Below, in pieces: positions 1 to 12,200 of a stretch of DNA of 64,000 bases. The stretch is taken from positions 5,146,001-5,210,000 of the forward strand of contig OX359191.1 of the NCBI GenBank assembly GCA_947172415.1, in the 5' to 3' direction. The notes under the pieces were generated by a model that saw only the letters and a list, made by a program, of their open reading frames with translations, searched no databases and was not told the origin of the DNA. This DNA is from Chondrosia reniformis (lineage: Eukaryota > Porifera > Demospongiae > Chondrillida > Chondrillidae). Made by a program: the position numbers and the translations under genes. Numbering within the stretch: the first letter of the stretch is position 1; every line of letters begins with the position of its first letter.

Positions 1-1955
1 CAGATCACAGGAGGTATGGGAAAGATATAGGACTCTTAGAAATGAGGTAAATTGCAAAGTTAGACAGGCCAAGGTGCTCCACTTCTCTACTATCTGTCAG
101 GAGCTCAAGAAACAACCCAGACTGGCTTGGAAGAGGCTGAACTCTGCCTTAGGTCACAGAAAGGGAACAGCTGTGAGCCCCCTTGACTGTAACGGTGAGA
201 CCCTAACAGATAAACCTGTAATTACCAACAAGCTCGTCGACCTTTTTACTCTCCTACCTGCTCGCATGCCTGCCGTTCATTCGATCAGCCTATCCTCCGC
301 CCCCACTATTTTTCTTTCTCTGAGTTGAGGGAGTAGTAGGATGTCTTCAAGAAGTTAACTTCCTTGGATACTGGCAAGGCAACTGGTCCAGACAGAATCT
401 CGGCTAGGCTTCTTCACATGGTTGTACCCACAATTTAACGAAAATTTACACTCTGAACAATTCCCCTCTGAGTGGAAGAATGCAAACATTACTCCTATAC
501 CCAAATCTGGAGTTAAGAAAGACATAAATAACCTTTGACCCATTTCAGTTCTACCCGTTATAGTTGAATTCTTTGTCACCAAGCAACTCTGTGAGTATCT
601 GGAGTCGAACCAATCTCCTGAATGTTGCCCAATCTGGTTTTCAATCAAACCGCTACACCCAAGATGTCTTATTGAAATGCATTGCTGACTGAAAAACGGC
701 TCTAGATGATGGAATGATTGTTGGTACTGTAATGATTGATTTGTCTAAGGCTTTTGACTCTATAGACCATTCCTTTCTTTTGAAGAAACTCGAAACTCTT
801 GGAATCCGAAAGAAGGAACAGATTTGGTTTGAAAACTACCTGAAAGGAAGGAGGAAAGACTTGTCAGCAACACTTACTCTGAATGGAGAAGTGTAGCAAC
901 AGGTGTACCTCATGGGTCCATTTTGGGACCACTCCTTTTCTTGGTTTTGTGAATGCCCAGTGTTGTTAAACACAGCAAAATCAACCTCTATGCAGCCAGC
1001 CACCGTGATCCAGCTGTTGTTGGTATCATGTTAGAAGAAGATCTTAGAGACATTGGTGAGTGGATAGATGGAAATAGAATGCAGATGAATGTGGCCAAAA
1101 CTCAGCTGATGGTCATGTGTGGCCACAAAAAGAAGCATCTGGAGAACCAAGTTGAAGTGTGTATTGGGGAAGCCTAGCTATGGAGCAGGATTCTGTTAAA
1201 TATTTCGGTGTTACTGTAGATAAATACATAAGTTGGAAGCCGCGCGCATTGCTAATGTATGAAGAACAGGCTTGGGAAAAATTGCTGCTATCAGGAGGGC
1301 TGGCGTCTATCTTCCTAGGCAAGTCAGGAAAATGTTTTTACTTACCTTTTGTCATCTCCATCTGAACTATTGCTCAGTGGTTTAGCACAATTTGTGGTAA
1401 CTAGCAGAGTTGAACGCATTCTGAACTATGCTCTCAGAATTATTCTAACGAAATCTCCAAGGAGTGACACCAAGGAGGTGTTCAGTCAATTGGGCCTTCC
1501 CACTCTTGAGCAAAGAAGACTTATTTTCACACTGCTGCAGTTCACAGATGCCTGTATGGTCATGTTTTGAGTATTTATCTCATAATTTTGTAACTAAAGA
1601 TTCTTTCTTCGCTGATTATCCAGCAATCAAAGGGGCTACCAACCTTTATCCAAGAATTCCCCATACTAATGCTAATTGATCAACTTTTGAATATTTTGGA
1701 GCTGAGCAATTTAACAGACTTCCAGATTACACATCAAATCCTTAAAGAACGAAGCTGCCTTCCAATAGGCATTATTTTCCTCATTCACCTAACTACTATA
1801 ACTTGACAATAACTTTTTAATAACCCAATTTGTCCCGCCATGTGTGCATGTTTTACATTGTATTAGTAAATCAGGACCTGCATGAAAAGCTGCAGCTATT
1901 ACAGATGCAGTATTTCCTGTTGCAAAATAAAATGAATGATGATGATGATGATAAT
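1..1955 (+). mobile_element. CR1/Jockey-like LINE, 5'-truncated, decayed reverse transcriptase
   Basis: This is the linker, reverse transcriptase and 3' end of a non-LTR retrotransposon, which would copy its own RNA into DNA at a nick. The first readable part (74-270) resembles the linker between endonuclease and RT. It is followed by an ATGPDRISARLL segment near 380 and by MIDLSKAFDSIDHSFLLKKL at about 729-790, the RT motif that holds the first catalytic aspartate. A KYFGVTVDKYISWK motif lies at 1199-1240, and a LNYALRIILTKSPRSDTKEV segment near 1420 is typical of the RT C-terminus. Frames change repeatedly and stops occur throughout, so it is dead. It ends in an (ATG)n tail at about 1929-1952, as CR1/RTE-like elements often do. 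The 5' end is outside the window. Confidence 0.85.
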
Positions 1956-2120
1956 ATCCATATAATGATCATTATACAGTGGAACCTCCAAATAACGAAC
2001 ATCGTTGGGACAATTTCTTTTTCCTTTATTTAGGAGGTTTTCTTTGAAGAGAGGTTTTGTGCAATTCTCGTTTTTACACAGAAATAATTATATTTACATG
2101 CACACATATAACTACAGTCC

Positions 2121-3733
2121 TTAATTTTGATTGAAAAAGTCATCTATAGTAGTCTCTCTGGCACAAACTGAATGCAACATTGCAACTCTCTCAATAAGGT
2201 TGCTGGTAGTAGTTGCTTCAGCAAAGTGTGAATGGCTCTCCAAAAAGTATTTGATGTCCTGCAGGGATTCTTCAGCTTGCTTATAATAGCTGATTTTAAG
2301 GGGTGGAGGTAAAAGATCAATTAAGGTCCTCATTTATCAGATTACTCATCTTCTATACAATCACTGTTCAGATTAGTCTGCTCATTGAGGTTTTCCAGAA
2401 GACTGTGATCCCACGATTCATCATTGTACTCAACGCAAGTAGGGACTTCATTATCTTCATTTATATATACCTCAGCAGAGCATTGTTCACTTGTGTCCAT
2501 TGTACTTGATATCAGCCTTTCAAGATCAATTCGTGAATCAACATCTTCAAAAGGGTCAGCTTCTACATCAACAGAGCTCACATCAAGCTGTTCAGTGAGA
2601 ATTCCAGCTTTCCTGAAGCATTTGGCTATTGTACCTGGTTGTACTTCCTTCCATGCCTGTGTTATCCAACAGATTGCTGTCAATATATTAATGGAGCCAG
2701 TTACTACAGATGCTGAGCTGCAGCTGTCAATTGAAGCCAGCACAAAACGGAGGAGAAGTCGACGGTAATGAATTTTGAAGTTTTGAATAACCCCCAGGTC
2801 TAATGGTTGCAATTTGGATGTTGTATTGGGTGAAATAAAAACTACTTTAATATTGCTGTATTTATCTTCAATGTCTTCAGGATGACAGCCGGCATTATCC
2901 ATCAAAGGCAATACCATTCTCTTTTGCAGGATCAATCTGCGATTAAAAGCGGACAATATCTTGTTTAAGATTTCACCTGTCATCCAGGCTTTTTTCTGGT
3001 GAAAATAATCTACTGGTAGTGAATTTGTTGCTACACCTTTAAAGCACCTAGGTGTTTGCGATGTCCAGATTACAATCGGATCTTCTTTATCTCCGGATGC
3101 ATTCACCAAAAGGCTACTGTCACTCTTTGCTTCGATTTTTTACCTCCTTTACACTTTTTTCCCTTTTCACCAAATCCTTTATCTGGAAGAGATCTCCAGA
3201 AACAACCAGTTTCATCTAAATTATAGATCTCCTCCTTTTTGTAGCCACTCAGGATCTCAGGTAGTCCCTCTTTCTATGAATCTACTGTGTCCCCCCGGAC
3301 ATCACCAGACTCCCCACAAATAGTAACCCTTTTGATGTTGTGTCGCTTCTTCCATTTTTCGAGCCACCATTTGTCCCTTTGAATTCTGATTTCCCGAACC
3401 TCACAGCAATTATTCTAGCCTTCTCCTTCAGTTGGGACCCATCAGGGTAAATATTCTTAGTGCAGCCTGGTAGGTACCATTTATATAATGCATCATTAAT
3501 CTCTGAGTATTCGGATGAACAGGTTCTTTTACCTATGTGATGTAAAGAACTTGATGCGTTAGACTCAAACATAGCCATGATGGAGTCCTTATTCTTCAGT
3601 ACTCTATAAATTTGCGTTTTGCCACAATTAAACTCATCACTATTGGCTGTACAAATGTACCATTAGTGTTTTTCTTAATACCGGCTACTTTTTCTTCTAA
3701 AGAAAGATGATGTCTGCTTTTTACTGCAGCCAT
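2121..3733 (-). pseudogene. Tigger/pogo transposase (DDE_1), frameshifted
   Basis: Cut-and-paste transposase of the pogo/Tigger group. The ATG is at 3733 (minus) and begins MAAVKSRHHLSLEEKV, a psq-type helix-turn-helix start. The frame then breaks near 3630. 3282-3578 continues the DNA-binding region, and about 3130-3270 reads NLDETGCFWRSLPDKGFG, the first catalytic Asp block. A one-base slip near 3108 leads into 2342-3109 (255 codons), which holds PLMDNAGCHPED (second Asp) and SKLQPLDLGVIQNFK (third Asp). A last slip near 2340 leads to the C-terminus 2121-2333, which ends in TTIDDFF, the usual Tigger tail. All three acidic residues are present, but at least three frame breaks inactivate it. 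Confidence 0.88.
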
Positions 3734-3930
3734 GACAACTTTAAGTAGTTACCCAAATGAAAAGACGTGCTAAGAACTTGCACTGAGCATGCGCATTTGG
3801 TTCTTGTGGTTTTGAAAAAAAAAAAAAGGTTAGATTAAGGCACCTAATAACTAAGTTATATGGCACAAGTACAGAATTGGCTGGGATAGGGAGTTACATG
3901 TATATTCTTATATCTTTCATAGGTATACAG

Positions 3931-4233
3931 TACAGACCAACAGTAACGCTTACACTCGCGAGATTCGAGCACGAGTCACTCAAAAACTCGAGTGGTATTA
4001 TACGTAGTTGAATAATTCAATAATAATTGTCTCAATTCCCGAGTGGTGCTTTTGAGGGGCTCTCGAGTATTTTCAAAAATACCCAAGAGCCCCTCGAAAT
4101 ATGTCCTTTTAACAGCAATATATAATTGTTAACACCTTTGATGCCCTAAGCACTCCTCGCTATATTCTCAATATGCTTACCACCACCACTCGCACTCGAA
4201 TCTCGTGAGTGTAAGCATTATTTTTGGTCTGTA
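3931..4233. mobile_element. MITE with about 40-bp terminal inverted repeats and an inner hairpin
   Basis: TACAGACCAACAGTAACGCT at 3931 is matched by an inverted copy ending TTATTTTTGGTCTGTA at 4233; similarity runs about 40 bp inward (CTTACACTC, GAGATTCGAG). The interior has a second hairpin at about 4052-4100: GAGGGGCTCTCGAGTATTTT against AATACCCAAGAGCCCCTC. There is no coding capacity. It sits between the Tigger transposase start and the HIRAN ORF, so it is either a later insertion or an internal regulatory palindrome of the host transposon. TA at both edges fits Tc1/mariner-type mobility. Confidence 0.75.
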
Positions 4234-4310
4234 CCATAAGCCATCGTATCTACGTACGTGTATACAATTTGTTTAACCATCATTTATATACTATTTTCGT
4301 CAAAAACAGT

Positions 4311-4706
4311 ATGGCCTCTCAGATACCCGGAAGTTCACTTAGTGTGACTGAAATACAGTCCTACTTTCGAGGATACCATGCATATGTAGATATCTGGACT
4401 CCATTGATTGGTGAAATGTTGCTTCTGAGAAGGGAGCCAAATAATCCCAAGGATAAATCAGCTGTTGTTGTTGTTAACGATGGCGAAGTTGTGGGTCACG
4501 TACCGTACAATATGTCCAATACAGTTTCGCAGATCCTGAAAAGAGACTGCAACAAGGTTTTTGCTGAAGTCACGGGTGAAAAGTTAAACAGAGGCGCTGG
4601 TAATGGCTTGGAAATTCTGTGTATTTACAGTTTCTATGGACCAGAACTCTATGTTAAGAAGCTCCAAGAAGTATTTGCTTCTTTAACTGTCAATAGACTG
4701 CTGTAG
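4311..4706 (+). CDS. HIRAN-domain protein, 131 aa, inside Tigger element
   Basis: An intact ORF. The start at 4311 (MASQIPGSS) is preferred over the in-frame ATG at 4224, which lies inside the neighbouring MITE. Residues 18-66 hold the HIRAN-like pattern YFRGYHAYVDIW, then GEMLLLRREPNNPKDKSAV and GEVVGHVP, followed by AEVTGEKLNRGAG and YSFYGPELYVKKL. HIRAN modules in HLTF and Rad5 bind 3' single-stranded DNA ends; stand-alone relatives of this type are frequent in invertebrate genomes with no assigned role. It is divergent from the transposase and within the same terminal repeats. It has no stop or frameshift although the transposase has several, which hints at later constraint. Its role in transposition is not known; this is inference only. 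Confidence 0.7.
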   Translation: MASQIPGSSLSVTEIQSYFRGYHAYVDIWTPLIGEMLLLRREPNNPKDKSAVVVVNDGEVVGHVPYNMSNTVSQILKRDCNKVFAEVTGEKLNRGAGNGLEILCIYSFYGPELYVKKLQEVFASLTVNRLL

Positions 4707-4943
4707 ATAGTAACTAAACCTTAATAATGTAACTTATTTCAATCATGAATTCCTTTTCTGTTAAATGGAGATCGAATTTACACTTTGGCAAGGGAGGTAC
4801 GTAAGTTAGTTTTTGAGAGGTTTCCACTATACGAAGGGTTCTTATGTACTAGTTTAATAGGAATTTCAGTCGGTGCTTTACTTTCGGGCCGTTGTAGCAG
4901 AGGTTTTCATTATTGGGAAGGTCTGTTTTTGGAGGTTCCACTG

Positions 4944-5589
4944 TATACACATCATGACCATAATATCCTTATATAATGACCATGATATCTATATCATGAT
5001 TTATTATATGCATAATTGATAATTGTGTGATGTCATGCACCAGTAGATGAAAAGGTCAAGTAGTATATAGTAAACTTCCTCCTCCCAACCATTTACAAAT
5101 GAATGACCTTATACTGAGCATCTCTTAATGCCCATGGCTTCTTTGGGAATGTGTAGTACATGTTACTAGAACATGTTTGTTTTATTGCTGTACAAGAGCC
5201 ATACTGTATTTAACTTCATTCTTGAGATATAAGGCATACTAACAATTTCATTTGCTGTACTAGATAATATTGTTTAATTAATGTTGTTTGTAATCTACCT
5301 ACATTCACAATATAAATCATCTCAAAGTTTATACATGGAGCAAATGTCATTGTAATAATTCTGGGTTCAACTGCATTTGTCATAAATTCAGTGTGAAAAA
5401 GGGACATGTATGCATGTAATTCTTAGTTCAACATACGTACATCCACAATTTTGGTAGCTTTGTAAATGATTGCACACAACCAGCAAAGCATTAAGATAAA
5501 TGACTTTACCATAATTACTTGATTCACTCAAAGGGTGCATCTGCAGTGCTTACTTTAAGATACCACATGGCTTGAAACTACTCCGTAGC
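4944..5589. other. Intronic/intergenic, no feature recognised
   Basis: AT-rich sequence without convincing exon, repeat end or ORF. It lies between the Tigger element and a decayed integrase fragment, presumably in an intron of the NCAPH2-like gene. Confidence 0.5.
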
Positions 5590-6090
5590 ACATTGATATG
5601 GCCTGATACTGTTGGCATAGGCAGCAGCATTGGTCCAAGATTGTTTCTTGGAGTAGTAGACGATAGTAGTCCCCTTGTTATTCTCAGTAGATAGTTTATG
5701 GTTGTTCCATGCAACCAAAAACTTACTCAGAATCTTATTCATTCTGGGCACAAAAATATACTACAAGTAATACATATCAGTTTCATTCAAGGGGTTCAAC
5801 GTTCCTTTGTGTTCTAGCTGATAGAATAAACATTGAAAATTTTCAGATAGTGACCTCCGGACATCATTCCACAAATACTCAATTCTCTCATTTTGAGTGG
5901 AGTTGCCAGTAATAACTGCTGAAGAAGACACTGGTGTTCATTGCGCATTAGTTGCCAAACATCCACATTCTCACCTCCAAGGTCTGTACGTACTTTGTCT
6001 GGCAGCCCATACTGTTGACTGTCTCTTTAAGACCATAAACTCCAAACATGGCTTACTGGTGCAACTTTTTGCAGGGAGTAAACACGAACT
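5590..6090 (-). pseudogene. IS3-like (IS3EU-type) integrase transposase, C-terminal fragment
   Basis: On the minus strand the reading QYGLPDKVRTDLGGENVDVW (about 6025-5965) is the second catalytic Asp block of an rve-type integrase. NSTQNERIEYLWNDVRRS (about 5910-5855) holds the third catalytic Glu. A C-terminal segment RMNKILSKFLVAWNNHKLST follows, with small frame shifts. It matches the C-terminal half of the transposase seen at 53128-54069, which itself stops just before the NERIE block. The N-terminal half is missing here. It is a dead fragment in an NCAPH2 intron. Confidence 0.75.
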
Positions 6091-6293
6091 ATGTGTCCAA
6101 AGCTACAGAGAACATTTTCAGCCAAAATTAAGAAAATGATCAATAATCTGTGTGGGTCTGTTTTTATAGTATGGCCACATTTTTATAACTTAGTGGTATA
6201 TTCATCTAAGCAATGCCAGGTACTCTCTGCTCATAACTAATAGACTAGTATGTTTTAAATTTTGCTAAGTTGCTATATCCCCTTTTTTACTAG

Positions 6294-9200
6294 GTTATCC
6301 ATTTAAAATTCCTAGCAAACCGAAAGGTTCAAGGAAGCACAAAGCTGTAGTTGATTTAAAAGCACCTGATGAGACACTGGTCAGTTTTATTCAGCAACAA
6401 TGTAAGTGGTAGCACAATATGAACTTAAGTGAGCAACTTACTCATATAAATGTATTCATATGTGTACATTGAGTGTACTAGCCCACTTAATTCAGATTTC
6501 TGGGCACAATGGGAAACTTTTGAATTATCAGGTAATTTGAATTGTATCAGTAAGTACGGTACAAGTCAAAAGTTACCTACAGTTTTCCGCAGTTTCCTTC
6601 AAACCGTGGATGCTGTAAACAGCAGTTGACCATACAGACTTCTAAAGATTTCTGCATATCCATCCGCAGAAATCTGTAGTGGTCTAAATGCAACTACGTA
6701 TCTATACGTTTATATTACAAATTAAACCAATTAACAAATGTGTTAAACCAATGTGAAAAAACTGTAAATCTAAGTGTACGTATGTACGTATCGTGTGTGC
6801 ATTCATAGAGGTTTCCTTAACAATATGATATACAATAGTTTTCAATAAATACAAATAATATGGAATGGTAGTCATATTGGTGGTTCAACTGTTTGCTTGA
6901 TCCATTCATGTACTGCCATACCATTTGTCATATCATGTCTCTTCACTGCTCCTTTATGCTCACTTATTCTCTTCTCTAGTGTTCTTTCAGTTTCTCCAAT
7001 AGAGACAGTTGCACATTCCTGTCTTTTTCCACTCTGGTTGGGGATTCTTTATTTATACGAGGGCTTTCCTTAGAGTTCCTTTTGATTTGAAGGTTATCTG
7101 GATACCAGGTTCCTTCACTTCCGCTCTATTCTCTCACTGATACCTTTCACATAGGGTAAGTGGAGGAACGTGGGGGTGGTCTGCTCCTGTTCATCTATTT
7201 GGGTGGGGATAGTGGCCGCTGGCGGAGGGGTTGGGCAGTTTCTGAGGCTACGTTTTGCCATCTGTTGGATAACCATTGGCGAGGAAGACTTGTTTCAGCT
7301 GGTTTCGTTCCTCAGTAGTTTAGTGGCATGGCAAACCTTTTTTGGCTCTGGTCCCCAGGCATTTGATGATGCCTGACTGGATGCTAGCATGGTGATGGGA
7401 GTTGTAGTTCACATACCTATCTGTATATGTCTTCTTGCGGAATATTTAGGTAGTTGCTGATGTTCCTTTCTACTCCACCAGTACATCAAGGAAGGCAATC
7501 TTTTTGTCATTTTCCACCTCCATGATAAATTGGATGGCCAGGTTTTGGGAGTTAAGGTGTTCCACGGATCGGCTGCTATGTGGCCAGATGGATAAGACAT
7601 CATCCATATATCTTATCCAGAAAGTGGGTCTCCGAAGGAAGGTCTCCAATGCTTGCCTCTCGAATGCCTCCATGTGGAGGTTGGCTACTAGTGTATCGAT
7701 AATCTATTGTGTTCCTAATTGTATACACATATAGGTACATTATCTATAATAATAATTTATTTATGAAAACTAATCCATTCCTTTTATAAACATACTCATT
7801 GTTTATATATATATATGTATAATGCTTCTCAATTGTTGTTGTTCACCACGGAAAACAGTGCGGGTAGAAGATACTCACTATTCGCTTGCTTTTCAGATGC
7901 AAACTGCTTTGAGAGCATTTCTCCAATATCAACTTGATTGGTTAGGGCAGCAGCAGCTGATATGTGGAAATCACAGGTTTCATGCTTGCTGAAGTTTCTA
8001 GTAGCATCTTTCCAGTTCGTGAAACTACTGACTGGCTCAGCTGTACCTGAATGTTTCACTTTCCCCATCTTTACACTGTCTTGCAGCAGATGAAACAGAA
8101 AGCACAGTTGAGTCCAACATCATAATGGATCCAAGAAAAATGGTTGAACCATGATACTTGGAAAGAATGACTTACTAGATTAGTTCTTCTGAAGGAATGG
8201 GGAGGGAACGACAGATGGTGAGGCTGGAAAGGCTTGTCAGGTACATTGTGCACTTCAGCAACGGAAACGACCGTATTTACGTCTACACCAAGTGTACTGC
8301 GACGGCCTGAAATATACATCCTGTGTAGAAACTTGTGTCAACTGAATCAATTTAAGCTCCACAAAATATTGTATTAGCTGCATACAAGGAAATATAAAAT
8401 GGTCCAATTGAACGATAATTTGAATTAAGCAAATTCGAAGTATGTGGGCTGCACTGTACATATTTGTATTATCTAATCAGCCACCTTCATTATGGTGACA
8501 AAGACAGTGGTGTAATGATTGCCTATAATTAGAATTCACCTATGCGTAAGTATCTCTGTACCTCCTTCCAGTCTATTCAGAGGTTGCTCTATTTCCTAAA
8601 GTAAGCTACAAGGTTCCAGTATATGCAGGTATGTACTTATTTACAATGCATGCTACTATGTTTTTCATTGTTCTAGAAATGTAAAAGATTTATAGTTTAT
8701 AGTTACCTGACTGCTCAAAGGATGGCCTATGCAAGACATTTTTCAGTATTTGAGATACATATACAAACGTGACCTACTTAGGATTAATAATAGAGCCTTT
8801 GAATCCCCCATTAGTTACACCTACCCTAAAGATTAAATGAACTATACCCATCTGAAGCCCAAGTTTTATTCCTGTTAGACATAAAAATTGTATATGCAAA
8901 TCCAAATTTCTAATCAAGGTGTGAGATAAGGAAAGGATTTTAAGTTTGAAATTATCAATTTCCACACCTAGATAGCTTATCCTAGTGCCTCAGCCTTATT
9001 TTTGTGTCTTCATTTTCCAAATTATATGATACCTCTAAATCTGTAATGAATTTATAAATTTTGTAGCTAGCAGTTATGATAGCAAAATCATTTAACAAAG
9101 ATACAAATACTTTCAAAATATGTACCTTTAGAAGCATTTAACAATTTATCTCCCGTCAGTCCTTTTAGTCTGACTAAACAACTTACGTAAGTTGTACATT

Positions 9201-12200
9201 TGCTTGGAGAGTGCCTTTTACTTAGTGCATGTCTAGATATAAAATTTATTCCTTAATCATAAACACTGAAGTAAGAATATACGTACATATGCAAACTTAC
9301 TTCTTGTAATACAATTGATTGACAGTCTTTATACAGTGCATTTTTAATTTGTTAGAGAGTGAATTAATGTTCTGGAAAGAGAGTAGAGTTAGAAAACGGC
9401 AGCAAAAAATTGTATCTTTGAAGCTTAATCAAGCAAAAAGAGTGCCTGTACAAGAAGATAAGCCTGAGGATGACAATGACTATGATACAGGACTTGATCA
9501 TGACCCTGAAAATGACTATGGTGCATCTGACGGTTAGTAGTCATGTACTGTATAAAGCTTTTCTTAAATTTGCAATCATTTCCTAAGTTGTTATGCCATT
9601 AATACATACTTATTTACCAATATAATAGCTGTATATGTTATGTATAGGGTAAAAGATTTACATGTGATGTTTTCACTAGGTGATGATTATGTACAAGAAA
9701 GAGTTGATGGAGTCCTAGCTAATGTTGTGGATCAAAGGGATACCATAGTGGAAAACATTATGGTATCTGAACCATTGTGTGAGGATATGTGTAATCTAGC
9801 ATTTTCATCCTAAGACCTGTTTTTTTATCCAACCATTTGGAATATTATAGTGTACCTGTGTATAATGGTTACAAGGCAAAATATAACTTACTGATAGTGT
9901 AAACAGTTTATAAAGCACTTTGATAGAGATATATACATGTACCTTTGTAGAAATTGCAGATATACGCAGTTATGTAACCGGACAGATGGCAGTCAATATT
10001 GAGTGCATATTTCGGTATACGAAGTGATAAGGGGTTAATGCTGTTAAAAGTAGGAATGGCAGTGTTCACTAGTACATCTGCAAAAAGTATCAAAACAAGA
10101 CAGTGACTGTATGATAAGGCTAATCATACAGACAGAAGTTGCACTGTAACTTAACCATACACTTCTGTGTTTGGGCACACCATTCCTCAGCTTAGTGTGC
10201 CCAAACACAGAAATGTATGGTTAAGTTACTCGAATTTTAGTTTATGCAACTTTTGTATGATTAGCCTTATCATACAGTCACTGTCTTTTTAGATGCTTTT
10301 GCAGAAGTACGTACTAGTGAACACTGCCATTCCTACTTTTAACAGCATTTATGTAAATGTTTTTTATTTACTTGTAGTCCCCCTTTTCTTGTTAAAATTA
10401 CTTGCTCTAATTAGTTTTGAAAGTTTTCTTGGCGAAAATCTTGAAGTAACGTCTCAGGCAAGAGAAATATACCAAAAACCATGATCTTTTATCTAAAAAT
10501 GGCAGCCAAGAAGACCACAAACTTGGTTTTTCACAATTAGCATGCTTCATGTAGAGCGTATTCGGACTTAGGGCTGTCTATTCCCTAGTTCAGAAATATT
10601 AATGATGATTTATAACTTGTACATACCCGCATAAGTTCGCATATTTGTGAAAGTCTATTAAATAAAAGAAGAAGATGAAAAAATTAATTTTGGAAATGGG
10701 CCTATTCCTGGTTAACCACTTTTTGAATGCTGTAGAGCATCGAAACATGTTTTGGCATTTAGAAAAAGTGTGCATGAATGCAAATAACCTAATTAGGGTT
10801 AAAATCGTTTTGTTGGTGATTTATAAGGTGCTACTTCATAATTCATTAGATAGGGTGGCCATGTTTTTTTGCAACCATTCCTGCTTAGAGATTATTATGA
10901 GTCTCAGCAAGACAATTTTTCTAATTAAACATTTCAACCTGAAGATCTTCATCAGCAATAAAGATCTTCGTTAGCAATACACTACGTACTTATGTAGATG
11001 TTTATACTCTACTAAACTATCAAATAGATCCAAAGATAGGTTTTTATGCCATTGGTAGAAATCTTTATCCTATAGGTATTTCACTGCAGTACTTACTACA
11101 TTGTTATAAATTAGGTATGGATGTTTCAATGGATTCCAAGTCTAGTTATATTCTTCAGAGTTATGAACAGTTGGTTAGGAATTATGTGGTGAGTCTTCAT
11201 CTTATGTACAGATGAATAAATTTAATTTTATTACAGTACTTTCAATTGGGTTAAATTGACAGTTAATTGTGAAACACCATGCTTTTTCTATGACTGATGT
11301 TTTCCTAACACTAAACATGAACTTATGTGTATTTCTATGAAAAAAGTTCCTCCTCACTTTAACTACCAAATTAAATAATATTACCTTTTGACTGGGTTGA
11401 CAATTTCAAGTACTTAGGCATCACAATCAATAAGAAGCTGTCTTGGTCTGGTAATGTTTTGGAGACATATTCAAAGGCTTTGGGTCTCATAATTTCTTTA
11501 GGAGAACCATGAGAAATTGCAACAGTGTTGCAAAGGACGGAGCATGTACGTACAGCCCTGGTACTTGAATATGCTGCTCCTGTGTGGTCTCCTAATGGGG
11601 CTAAAATTATTGAAATACTGGAAAGGAGCAGCCAGATGGGTTGCTAAAGACCATCGCTGGTCCTCTATGTATGTCGATCTCCTACAGAATTACCTTGGCC
11701 AATTTTATCTGATAAAAGCGGTTTCTTACTTGCTGTCAAACCTTCAAAAATCAGTAATGGTCTTGACTGTATTAGTTGTGGAAAATACTTTTTTGACGAA
11801 AGTTTCAAGACAGCATGATACGTATGTCTTTATACCTCACTCACGAGTAAATGCCTTCAGATATATCATACTCCATTAATTGTTCCTTTGTCTGGAATAA
11901 GTTATCAACACATACGTACATATATGTAGTAGAGGTATCATCAATAAAAATATTGAAACAGTGACTTATAACATCACTTCGGAACTAATATCTTTTTTCT
12001 TATGGAATTTCCTTGTCTTAATATTGTCTCATTATTCAATACATGGTTGACCAATCTTTTTAAAAATGGACCTACATATTTTATTTTGCCTGGGAGCATG
12101 TTTATAGGTACTTGCCTCCTCTGTAAGCTATTCCCTATTGGGATAAAATTATTTCAATTCAATTCAATTCAACATACAGAATTTTTCCCCTATTTTCTAA

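Larger units (their letters stand above)
1977..4943 (-). mobile_element. Tigger/pogo DNA transposon with both ends and a second (HIRAN) ORF
   Basis: Both ends are readable. CAGTGGAACCTCCAAA starts at 1977 and its inverted copy ends at 4943, each flanked by TA, the target duplication of Tc1/mariner-pogo elements. Between them lie a broken minus-strand transposase (2121-3733), a small palindromic insertion (3931-4233) and an intact plus-strand HIRAN ORF (4311-4706). The two coding units are divergent from the centre. Known pogo/Tigger elements usually carry only a transposase, so the second ORF is unusual. Terminal similarity beyond about 17 bp is patchy, which points to an old insertion. The element probably sits in an upstream intron of the NCAPH2-like gene. 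Confidence 0.85.

Noticed and set aside
5897-6139. Plus-strand ORF of 80 codons
   Set aside because: Antisense to the IS3EU-like transposase C-terminal fragment, which has recognisable catalytic blocks.
9319-9537. 72-codon ORF as an independent small gene
   Set aside because: It is an NCAPH2 exon (9356-9532) with intron sequence at both ends; phases fit the neighbouring exons.
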